Source: Planctomycetaceae bacterium (GTDB lineage Bacteria > Planctomycetota > Planctomycetia > Pirellulales > UBA1268). From it: a DNA stretch of 10,094 nt. Positions 1 through 5,808 of this stretch are shown one piece after another. The position numbers were made by a program, and so were the translations under genes. The DNA lies in contig DONH01000234.1 in the NCBI GenBank assembly GCA_003509235.1, forward strand, positions 1 through 10,094, given 5' to 3'. Numbering within the stretch: the first letter of the stretch is position 1; every line of letters starts with the position of its first letter. Under the pieces are notes generated by a model. The model worked only from the letters and a program-made list of their open reading frames with translations. It had not been told where the DNA came from and made no database searches.

Positions 1-306
1 CGCGTCTTTTCGATCCTGCCTTGCATAACCAAAATATGGGATCACTGCTGTAATTCGGTACGAACTGGCCCGCTTGAAGCTGTCGATCATCACCAGCAGT
101 TCCATCAGGTGTTCATCAACCGGTGGGCATGTTGGCTGAACGATAAAAATGTCTCGGCCTCTAACGTCCTCATCAATTTTGCAGGAGATTTCTCTGTCTG
201 GAAATCTTCCAATCGACATTTTTCCCATCGGAAGATTGAGATAACGGCAGATGTCCTGAGTTAAAGAAGGGTTCGCCAGCCCACTAAAAATCTTTAAGTC
301 ATTCAT
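1..306 (-). CDS. prs: Ribose-phosphate pyrophosphokinase, N-terminal part (runs off the left edge)
   Basis: Cytoplasmic enzyme that makes PRPP from ribose-5-phosphate and ATP, feeding purine, pyrimidine, histidine, tryptophan and NAD synthesis. Translating the minus strand from the ATG at 306 gives 102 residues that stay open to the window edge. Visible family signatures are IFSGLAN (residues 6-12), FPDREI in place of the usual FPDGE, the DVRGRDIFIVQPT segment, LMELLVMIDSFKRAS and the flexible-loop start VIPYFGYARQDRK at the right edge. The full protein is normally about 315 residues, so two thirds lie outside the window. No good Shine-Dalgarno precedes the ATG, but the match begins right at this methionine. 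The GlmU-like gene ends 136 bases upstream on the same strand, so the two may be co-transcribed, as glmU-prs is in Bacillus. Confidence 0.95.
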   Translation of the reverse strand, partial: MNDLKIFSGLANPSLTQDICRYLNLPMGKMSIGRFPDREISCKIDEDVRGRDIFIVQPTCPPVDEHLMELLVMIDSFKRASSYRITAVIPYFGYARQDRKDA

Positions 307-442
307 GAGTGATCTCGGAGCTGCAAGAAGAGAAGGGGAGTGAGTCGCTACTACACTCTTTTAAGGTATTGAGGAGGATGTTCAAGGATTACCCTTCTCA
401 AGCGGGCAAGACGGATTTCATGGACGCAAGAACGGCGATCAA

Positions 443-1210
443 TTATCGCAGCATTGCCTGAAAAGCCTTTGCCACCGCCTGCAGTTGCTGTGGCGTGTTG
501 ACTGAGAGCGATTCACTTGGGTCAAGACAGGCAACTGCGTCGACTGGTTCACCTGCGTCAAGAAGTACTTTCGGGCAGTCGGTGAGGTAGTACTCGCCAG
601 CGGCGTTATCAGTATCTATTTTTTTTAAGGCCTTAAGTAACTGGTCGGCGGCAAAAACATAGGTACTCATATTGACTTCTTGAATGAGCCGCTCGCTTTC
701 AGTTGCATCCTTTTCTTCGGTGATACATACAAACCGATTGTTTGTGTCTCGCACTATGCGTCCCAATCCGGTTGGGTCTTCCGTGATTGCGGTTCCAAGA
801 AGACACGCAGCACCCGTAGATTGAAAAGCTTCGAGTAAACGTTGGATACTGGAAGGGCGTAACAAAGGTGAGTCACCACAGACGATGACCACGGGTCGAG
901 AATGGGAACCTTTGGCGAGAATAGGCTCTATTAGCGGAGCTGCGGCTCGGACGGCGTCACCAGTTCCAAGCTGCTTGTGCTGAACAGCGAATTGAACACC
1001 TGGCCTTGTTCCAATATGTGCGCGTACCTCCGCTCCACCATACCCAACGACGACAATCTGTTCGTGACACCCAGCATCGTTCAGTGCATCAAGAACCCAT
1101 GCAAGCAGAGTCTTGCCAGCAGCCTTGTGCAATACCTTGGGCAGGTCGCTGTTCATGCGAGTGCCCTTTCCTGCTGCAAGAACGATAGCTATCGGCGACG
1201 TATCAGGCAT
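443..1210 (-). CDS. glmU: GlmU-type N-acetylglucosamine-1-phosphate uridyltransferase, single-domain form
   Basis: Predicted cytoplasmic nucleotidyltransferase that joins UTP and GlcNAc-1-phosphate to UDP-GlcNAc, the precursor for peptidoglycan and lipid A. The 255-residue product has the Rossmann-like pyrophosphorylase domain: LAAGKGTRM (11-19) with K25, QLGTGDAV (80-87), CGDSPLL (111-117) with the metal-binding Asp, GLGRIVRD (148-155), EEKDA (165-169), EVN (178-180), AGEYYLTD (204-211) and SVNTPQQL (236-243), which aligns with the conserved GVN of GlmU. Classical GlmU is about 455 residues with a C-terminal left-handed beta-helix acetyltransferase. That half is absent here, and there is no room for it before prs. 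The acetyl transfer must come from elsewhere, or the true sugar substrate differs. The start at 1210 lacks a Shine-Dalgarno but immediately precedes the conserved IVLAAGKGTRM. The family is clear; the exact substrate is an inference. Confidence 0.85.
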   Translation of the reverse strand: MPDTSPIAIVLAAGKGTRMNSDLPKVLHKAAGKTLLAWVLDALNDAGCHEQIVVVGYGGAEVRAHIGTRPGVQFAVQHKQLGTGDAVRAAAPLIEPILAKGSHSRPVVIVCGDSPLLRPSSIQRLLEAFQSTGAACLLGTAITEDPTGLGRIVRDTNNRFVCITEEKDATESERLIQEVNMSTYVFAADQLLKALKKIDTDNAAGEYYLTDCPKVLLDAGEPVDAVACLDPSESLSVNTPQQLQAVAKAFQAMLR

Positions 1211-1610
1211 CGAGTTGTGTCACTTTCTTTGGTCGTGTGCGGTACCAAACGGTTTTTTAATATCTTTAGAATTCAAGTTGGAAAACGATTTCATCCCTCA
1301 CAAATCTTTGCTTGTGTAGCACAAAAGAAGTGTGTTCGTCACCTTTGTTTCCTCAACCTACTTTGAATATCACAGGGACAGATGCGATGACTGCTGTTTA
1401 GTCTTGTCCACATTATGGTCAGATAATACGGGAGTGGCGTGATTCTTGGGAAGGTTTATCTGCCAGCCTTACGGGGATGGAACAACATCCTCTCGTTGAC
1501 AGACCTACCGGTTGAATTGTTCTATGACGCATCCTTGGCCATCAAAATAACGCTCGTCAGATCAATAAGCCCCCGTTTCGTCAATACATAAGAATATGTT
1601 TGCCGTAAGT
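1211..1610. other. 400-base intergenic stretch without a recognised gene
   Basis: This lies between the start of the GlmU-like gene and the tmRNA terminator. I see no convincing open reading frame, tRNA or repeat. It must hold the promoter of the minus-strand glmU-prs pair unless transcription reads through from ssrA, but no clear -35/-10 pair stands out on that strand. A small stem-loop (1473-1492, seven pairs including one G-U, six-base loop) has no adjacent T-tract. A perfect TTGACA on the plus strand (1496-1501) has only a poor -10 partner (TTCTAT, 18-base gap) and no gene downstream. It could host a small RNA, but nothing in the sequence shows one. Confidence 0.5.
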
Positions 1611-1650
1611 CAAAAGAAAAAGGCCACTTACGATTTTCGTAAGCGGCCTT
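1611..1650 (-). terminator. Strong intrinsic terminator of the tmRNA gene
   Basis: Read on the minus strand, AAGGCCGCTTACGA pairs with TCGTAAGTGGCCTT over 14 base pairs (one G-U) across an AAA loop (1620-1650). It is followed at once by TTTCTTTT. It starts seven bases after the mature 3' end of the tmRNA, where an ssrA terminator is expected. The plus strand has no T-tract on the far side, so it works in one direction only. Confidence 0.92.
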
Positions 1651-1656
1651 AGCGAA

Positions 1657-2012
1657 TGGAGGCGGCGGGAATCGAACCCGCGTCCCGTGACGTTTCAGAA
1701 CAAACTTCTACGTGTGTATTCGGTCAACTTAAATCTCATGAAGACACCCCCGGCCGACAGGGTGTTGCCTTCACCAGCCCGGAACAAATTTAGTCCTGCC
1801 CGTACTAGGCGATGAAACAGGACGAGTCGGATTTGGCGACCGATTGGTAGGCCCTTCCGACTAGGGCCATCGCTCGGAGCAACTTAACTAAGCTGCCAGA
1901 GAAAACTGAGCTTCGGCAATTGAAGCTGTGGTCGACTTTTAGCGTGGCCTGCCGACCAACCACGACACGCGATCTGAACCTCCTACAATCCGGTCGAAAC
2001 CAGTACGCCCCC
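1657..2012 (-). ncRNA. ssrA: Transfer-messenger RNA (tmRNA), one-piece form
   Basis: tmRNA rescues stalled ribosomes together with SmpB and tags the unfinished protein for proteolysis. The 5' end reads GGGGGCGTACTGGTTTCGAC, the standard tmRNA opening. The 3' end has the T-arm GCGGG-TTCGATT-CCCGC followed by CGCCTCC and discriminator A. The 5' GGGGGCG and 3' CGCCTCC form a full seven-pair acceptor stem with one G-U, which fixes the ends at 2012 and 1657. Length is about 356 bases. Both halves are in one continuous transcript, so this is not the permuted two-piece type. The bases after the discriminator are TTC, so the CCA tail is not encoded and must be added by tRNA nucleotidyltransferase. 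Open frames that cross this stretch are not genes. Confidence 0.96.
1888..1917 (-). other. tmRNA-encoded proteolysis tag
   Basis: Inside the tmRNA, GCC GAA GCT CAG TTT TCT CTG GCA GCT TAG encodes AEAQFSLAA followed by stop. The hydrophobic LAA end is the usual degron read by ClpXP and related proteases, and the CTGGCAGCT-stop layout closely matches known tmRNAs. The resume codon is inferred. GCC at 1917 gives a nine-residue tag, but the frame stays open upstream (GCT TCA ATT before it), so a 12-residue tag starting at an earlier Ala codon cannot be excluded. Confidence 0.75.
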
Positions 2013-2052
2013 CATATCAAAAGGGAAAAAAGACACTTTCAGAGAAACAAAA

Positions 2053-2081
2053 TATTTTTCATTTCCTCAAGTTTAAGTCAA
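2053..2081 (-). promoter_or_regulatory. Weak candidate promoter for ssrA
   Basis: On the minus strand a TTGACT box (2076-2081) lies about 65 bases upstream of the mature tmRNA 5' end, followed by the AT-rich run AAAATATTTT. A 17-base gap lands on AAAATA (2053-2058), a poor -10; better-looking hexamers sit at less favourable spacing. A primary transcript starting here would carry a leader to be trimmed by RNase P. Low confidence. Confidence 0.25.
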
Positions 2082-2126
2082 TTGTAGTGGAAAAGCCTTT
2101 TCGCCTAACCACCAAAATCGACTCTA

Positions 2127-2154
2127 TTGACCAGTATACGTCGGTCTCTGTTAT
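2127..2154 (+). promoter_or_regulatory. Candidate promoter for the DUF1573 gene
   Basis: TTGACC (2127-2132), a 16-base gap and TGTTAT (2149-2154) resemble a sigma-70 promoter with five of six and four of six consensus bases. Transcription would start near 2161, just ahead of the stem-loop at 2171. This leaves a leader of roughly 170 to 245 bases before the DUF1573 start, depending on which start codon is used. It faces away from the tmRNA gene. Found by eye only. Confidence 0.35.
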
Positions 2155-2170
2155 TGGGGTGGAAACTTAC

Positions 2171-2201
2171 CCATTTGTGTCGGTTTTGCCGACGTAAATG
2201 G
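2171..2201 (+). other. Stem-loop in the probable leader of the DUF1573 gene
   Basis: CCATTTGTGTCGG (2171-2183) and CCGACGTAAATGG (2189-2201) form a 13-pair stem around the loop TTTTG. The only two non-Watson-Crick positions are adjacent G-U and U-G wobbles in plus-strand RNA, so the stem is unbroken as RNA on that strand. No T-run follows on either strand, so it is not an intrinsic terminator. A second, weaker hairpin (2214-2230, seven pairs, loop ATC) follows 12 bases later. Function is unknown; a leader structure affecting mRNA stability or translation is a guess. Confidence 0.6.
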
Positions 2202-2327
2202 TTGAAAAAATGGATTTTCTATCAGAAAATAGATGAGAAAGTCGGTGTTTTAATTCATAATCGGTTTAATCTTCGGATGCACTTCGACTACAGTTCCAAG
2301 TCCCAAAAACCTTTTTGATTTGACGGT

Positions 2328-3512
2328 GTGAATATGAAGCCCGTACTCTTTCTTATAACGAGATGGCATCTTGTATTGATAACGTTTGTTTCACGTGGTA
2401 GCGCGATGTTTCGACAGCCATTATTTATTGGATTACCACCGCTTAAAGTGCGCCAACCTGGAGGAGTATCTTTCCTCGTACCCATCGTACTGCTCGGAAC
2501 TGCCTTATTGGCGGTTCCAGCCTCAGCTCAGGAATGGGCCGAGAAGATGTTCTCAGTAACAAGTCATAATTTCGGTACAGTGGCGAAAGGGTCAAAAACA
2601 GAATTTCGATTTATTTATCGAAATTTATATGAGGAGGATGTTCACGTTAGTAGTGTCCGTACCAGTTGCGGTTGCACCCAACCAGCGATCACAAAAAAAT
2701 TGATTGAAACCCATGAAACCGGGGAAATAGTCGCGGCATTCAACACAAGGACTTTTCTTGGCCAACATGGTGCAACTCTCACTGTTACGTTCGATCAACC
2801 GTTCTATGCAGAAGTGCAGCTGCGAGTTGCAGGAAATATACGGGGAGACGTTACATTTGAACCAGCGTCAGTCAATCTCGGAAATGTTGACCTTGGACGA
2901 GGCGCAGAGCAAGTCGTCCGCGTGACACACATGGGTTCGACTCCGTGGGAGATAACTGATGTCAGGAGTGCGAATGTCAATTTTGAAGTACTGCTTTCTA
3001 AGCCTCAACATACAGGTTCCCAATCTGCATACGACTTAACACTTCGACTCAAGCCAGATGCCCCTGCTGGCTACATCAACGACCAGTTGATTCTCGTCAC
3101 AGACGATCCGAGAGCTTCACAGATTCCGATGGATGTTGAAGGACGCGTTGTAGCTGAGGTGACTGTAAGCCCCCAACTCCTTGCACTTGGGAATGTCTTG
3201 CCCGGAGGAAGTGTCACAAAAAATATTGTCGTGCGGGCTAACAGACCGTTCTGCGTTACCGGGATTGTCTGTAATGATGGTTGTCTGAGTTGTCCGGCGA
3301 AAGAAACTCCTGCAAAGGTTCATATTTTACCCGTGACATTTCAGGCTGGGGATGTTGGTGGACAAGTTGAACGGGAGCTGACAATAACAACCGACTTAGG
3401 TGATGGTGCCGTACCCGTGGTTACAGTGCAGGCCATGGTTGATGGGGTGCCAGCGGATGGAGCTTCAGCACGTCGCAGTCCCTCTCAGGTTCAGTCAGTG
3501 AGCCTTCGGTAG
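2328..3512 (+). CDS. Exported DUF1573-domain protein of the planctomycete type
   Basis: Predicted secreted or periplasmic protein built from immunoglobulin-like (ASH/MSP-type) beta-sandwich repeats; function is not established. The longest frame from GTG 2328 has 394 residues. A signal peptide is clear: hydrophobic VSFLVPIVLLGTALLAV (48-64), then PASA with a likely cut before QEW (residue 68). The DUF1573 core follows: NFGTVAKGSKTEFRF (81-95), NLYEEDVHVSSVRTSCGCT (99-117) with the hallmark SCGCT, then FNTRTFLGQHGATLTVTF, and further repeats near 174-275 and 276-372. A cluster of four cysteines (309, 315, 319, 322) is unusual for this domain. The start is uncertain: GTG 2328 and ATG 2334 give a very long leader, while ATG 2406 (residue 27) leaves a 41-residue signal peptide and is perhaps more plausible. 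None has a good Shine-Dalgarno. It ends 13 bases from the convergent citrate synthase gene. Confidence 0.9.
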   Translation: MNMKPVLFLITRWHLVLITFVSRGSAMFRQPLFIGLPPLKVRQPGGVSFLVPIVLLGTALLAVPASAQEWAEKMFSVTSHNFGTVAKGSKTEFRFIYRNLYEEDVHVSSVRTSCGCTQPAITKKLIETHETGEIVAAFNTRTFLGQHGATLTVTFDQPFYAEVQLRVAGNIRGDVTFEPASVNLGNVDLGRGAEQVVRVTHMGSTPWEITDVRSANVNFEVLLSKPQHTGSQSAYDLTLRLKPDAPAGYINDQLILVTDDPRASQIPMDVEGRVVAEVTVSPQLLALGNVLPGGSVTKNIVVRANRPFCVTGIVCNDGCLSCPAKETPAKVHILPVTFQAGDVGGQVERELTITTDLGDGAVPVVTVQAMVDGVPADGASARRSPSQVQSVSLR

Positions 3513-3525
3513 AACTCATTGATTT

Positions 3526-4695
3526 CTAGCGATCTTCTATGGACACGTACGGTCGCGGCGCCTGGCCAACATATTTTGCCAAGGGTCGGATCAGGCGATT
3601 GTTGCCCATTTGCTCAATTATATGTGATGTCCATCCACTCACGCGTGCAACAACAAAGAGCGGTGTGAAAAGATTAATAGGCAGCCCGAGGGCGTGATAG
3701 ACGCGGGCAGCCGGCCAATCGAGGTTCGGCCTGAGTTCTTTTTTCTCGAACAGCAGTTGTTCCAGCTTGTATGCGAGCTTTTCAAGCTTCTGGTGCTTTT
3801 CGTACGTTGAATCACTGTAGATAAGGCGATGGCATGCGTCGCCCAAAAGATCCGCCCGGATATCACCCGTTTTGTAGATACGATGTCCGAACCCCATGAC
3901 GACCTCATGGTCGTTCAGTTTTCGGGCAAGCCATGGCTCGATGTTTTCAGGCACACCAATGTCCATAAGTTGATGGAGAACTTTTTCATTTGCTCCGCCA
4001 TGAAGGGGGCCCTTAAGTGTTCCAATGGCTGCAGTTACCCCGGAGTGCATATCAGACCCAGTAGAGGTAACGGTACGAGCTACAAACGTCGATGCATTGA
4101 ATTCATGCTCGGCGTATAAAATTAACGTTGTATTGAAAACGGTTGTTGCGATGTTGGAAGCCTTGGTGTGGCATAACTTCTCTAAGAGTGCAGGTGCTAG
4201 TGGTTTGTTAGGCCAGCGAGAGGGCGATTCACCACGGAGACAGTCAATCCATGTAGCCAATAAAGCGGGGACTTGGCCCAGTAGTTGTTCAGCCTTCATG
4301 CGCTCTTGGGAAAGATCATGAGCACGAGGCGATTCCTTAGGGCCATTATCACATTCAAGTTGGCCTAAGAGGCTCACGCCAGTTCGAAGCACATCCATAA
4401 TTGAGGTTTGGGGTGAAGTCTCGGCGAGTCCTTGAAAGCAACAGACAACGGTTTGGGGTATTGACTGCGCAGCATGTTGGATCCGCCCAGTAAAAGCTTC
4501 GAGCTGAGTTGCTGTAGGAAGATCGCCCCATAACAAGAGGTGCGCAATTTCTTCGAAGCTACATTGCACGAGGTCTGAGACGGCGTACCCTCGGTATCGC
4601 AGGGTTTCGTCAAGCGAGCAGATGTTGGTATGGCCTGCCATGATGCCGGCGAGCCCACTCTCAGTGTCTTTTTGGTTAGATGATGGATGAGGCAT
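3526..4695 (-). CDS. prpC: Citrate synthase family enzyme, probably 2-methylcitrate synthase
   Basis: Condenses oxaloacetate with an acyl-CoA, either propionyl-CoA to 2-methylcitrate or acetyl-CoA to citrate. The 389-residue product has the full set of family residues: EHEFNAST (196-203) with H197, GPLHGGANEKV (229-239) with catalytic H232, GFGHRIYKTGDIRA (268-281) with H271, NLDWPAARVYHALG (324-337) with D326, then FTPLFVVARVSGWTSHIIEQ (343-362) with R351, and a basic C-terminal PLAKYVGQAPRPYV. The N-terminal LAGIMAGHTNICSLDE and LRYRGYAVSDL segments fit the short bacterial type. Length is normal (370-390). The gene for a methylisocitrate-lyase-type enzyme ends 81 bases upstream on the same strand, which favours methylcitrate over plain citrate synthesis. 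Sequence alone cannot settle substrate choice, and many such enzymes use both acyl-CoAs. No terminator is visible at its end. Confidence 0.85.
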   Translation of the reverse strand: MPHPSSNQKDTESGLAGIMAGHTNICSLDETLRYRGYAVSDLVQCSFEEIAHLLLWGDLPTATQLEAFTGRIQHAAQSIPQTVVCCFQGLAETSPQTSIMDVLRTGVSLLGQLECDNGPKESPRAHDLSQERMKAEQLLGQVPALLATWIDCLRGESPSRWPNKPLAPALLEKLCHTKASNIATTVFNTTLILYAEHEFNASTFVARTVTSTGSDMHSGVTAAIGTLKGPLHGGANEKVLHQLMDIGVPENIEPWLARKLNDHEVVMGFGHRIYKTGDIRADLLGDACHRLIYSDSTYEKHQKLEKLAYKLEQLLFEKKELRPNLDWPAARVYHALGLPINLFTPLFVVARVSGWTSHIIEQMGNNRLIRPLAKYVGQAPRPYVSIEDR

Positions 4696-4776
4696 GGGGC
4701 ATGTTTGAGGTGTGAGACAAAAATGGTGTGGCTTCTTAGCTATATCGAATTGCAGGAGACGGTGAGGTGGTTGGAG

Positions 4777-5685
4777 TTAGTGAGTCATGCCAGGGGGTCG
4801 GCTTTTGCTTGGTTGGGGAGGGTCGTAGTCGAGTAGGTCGTAGAGTTCGTCTCGAGTTTGCATTAATTCAAGAAGTGACTCTTGGCATTCTTCATCCGCA
4901 AGAACATCGAGACCAACCTCAATTGCTTTCATCGCAAGCCGAAGAAGTGTGACCGGGTAGAGTACAGCTGCAAAGCCAAGATTTTTGAGTTCGTCACGGG
5001 ATAAAAGAGGGCTCTGTCCAAACTCTGTCATGTTTGCGAGTCCTGGTATCTTGAGGCTTTTGAGGAGTTGTCCTGCTTCAGAAAACTCTTCTTTGCTATG
5101 CAAGGCCTCAGGGAAGATCCAATCAGCCCCAGCGCCATGGTATGCCTCCATTCGGGAAAGGCAGTCCTTCATGGAAGTGACGCCACGAACGTCAGTGCGA
5201 GCAATGACGATTGTGTCTGCTGACTGCCTGCCTTCACAGGCAGCATGAATTTTTTCAGTCATTTCACTTTGTGGAATGACTTGCTTGTCATTAAGATGCC
5301 CGCATCGTCTATCAGCTGTTTGATCCTCAATCTGGATGGCAGCTGCCCCTACAGCTTCGAGCCGAGAGATGTTTTTTTTAATCATATCGCCGTCACCGTA
5401 GCCTGTATCAGCATCAACTATGACAGGAATGGTGACAGTTTTCGCGAGCTGAAATGTTTGTTGCTCTAATATTTCGAAGGGGATAAGGCCAATGTCGGGA
5501 ATCCCTAGCAGTCCGGCTGAGAGTGCGGCCCCGGAAAGATACACTGCTGGAAACCCCTGACGCTCAATTTCTCTTGCCGCCAATGGAAATGGTGCTCCCA
5601 TAATCGTGATAGGACGGTCTTCAAGTAGAGTGCGGAGGTTCTTGCCACTCTGGCCGGTGGGACGGAGCGTCGTCTTTTCAGTCAT
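4777..5685 (-). CDS. prpB: Methylisocitrate lyase family protein (PrpB/MmgF-like)
   Basis: Predicted to split 2-methylisocitrate into succinate and pyruvate, the last step of the methylcitrate cycle. The 302-residue product is a PEP mutase/isocitrate lyase superfamily TIM barrel with YLSGAAL (49-55), the Mg-binding DADTGYGD (91-98), IEDQ (119-122), the catalytic-loop RRCGH (126-130), IARTD (161-165), FPEA (191-194), NMTEFG (218-223) and MQTRDELYDLL near the C-terminus. It resembles Bacillus MmgF (shared YLSGAA, CGHLN.KQ, NMTEFG) more than E. coli PrpB. The catalytic loop normally reads KRCGH or KKCGH; here the first Lys is Arg (residue 126), which might change activity or substrate. No strong Shine-Dalgarno precedes the ATG at 5685. 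The citrate synthase family gene follows downstream on the same strand, probably in one transcript. An oxaloacetate hydrolase-like or other PEP mutase-family role is a less likely alternative. Confidence 0.87.
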   Translation of the reverse strand: MTEKTTLRPTGQSGKNLRTLLEDRPITIMGAPFPLAAREIERQGFPAVYLSGAALSAGLLGIPDIGLIPFEILEQQTFQLAKTVTIPVIVDADTGYGDGDMIKKNISRLEAVGAAAIQIEDQTADRRCGHLNDKQVIPQSEMTEKIHAACEGRQSADTIVIARTDVRGVTSMKDCLSRMEAYHGAGADWIFPEALHSKEEFSEAGQLLKSLKIPGLANMTEFGQSPLLSRDELKNLGFAAVLYPVTLLRLAMKAIEVGLDVLADEECQESLLELMQTRDELYDLLDYDPPQPSKSRPPGMTH

Positions 5686-5808
5686 CTGCTTGTACTCACG
5701 AGCGAGGAAGATACAAAACTATATGCTTCTAAGCGTAACGTACTCGCTGCCATATTGACTGTAGGATTTTTTGTTAACACAACACCACAAGGTTGAGGGT
5801 GACTTTTT
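5686..5808. promoter_or_regulatory. Divergent promoter region between the lyase and membrane-protein genes
   Basis: Both neighbouring genes point outward, so this 123-base gap should hold two promoters. A TTGACT box on the plus strand (5755-5760) has no convincing -10 partner at normal spacing. The perfect 8-base palindrome TGTTAACA (5772-5779) could be an operator half or chance. A fair ribosome-binding site, GAGGGTGA (5795-5802), sits six bases before the plus-strand ATG at 5809. Confidence 0.4.

Noticed and set aside
371..384. 14-base sequence GAGGAGGATGTTCA repeated at 2631-2644
   Set aside because: The two copies sit in unrelated contexts (intergenic and inside the DUF1573 gene) without flanking similarity; likely chance from common purine-rich codons.
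977..1366. Plus-strand open frames opposite the GlmU-like gene
   Set aside because: They lie antisense to a gene with clear family motifs and encode no recognisable domain; they are shadows of its codon pattern.
1473..1501. Small hairpin followed by a perfect TTGACA on the plus strand
   Set aside because: The hairpin has no T-tract, and the TTGACA lacks a good -10 and a downstream plus-strand gene, so neither a terminator nor a promoter can be supported.
1805..2020. 71-residue minus-strand open frame
   Set aside because: It falls entirely within the tmRNA, in a frame different from the tag, and starts upstream of the mature 5' end.
2171..2201. Stem-loop considered as a bidirectional terminator
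   Set aside because: Neither strand has a T-run after the stem; the plus side is followed by TTGAAAAAA and the minus side by GTAAGTTTCC.
5772..5779. TGTTAACA palindrome as an operator
   Set aside because: Eight bases alone are too short, and no second copy or known regulator gene is nearby.
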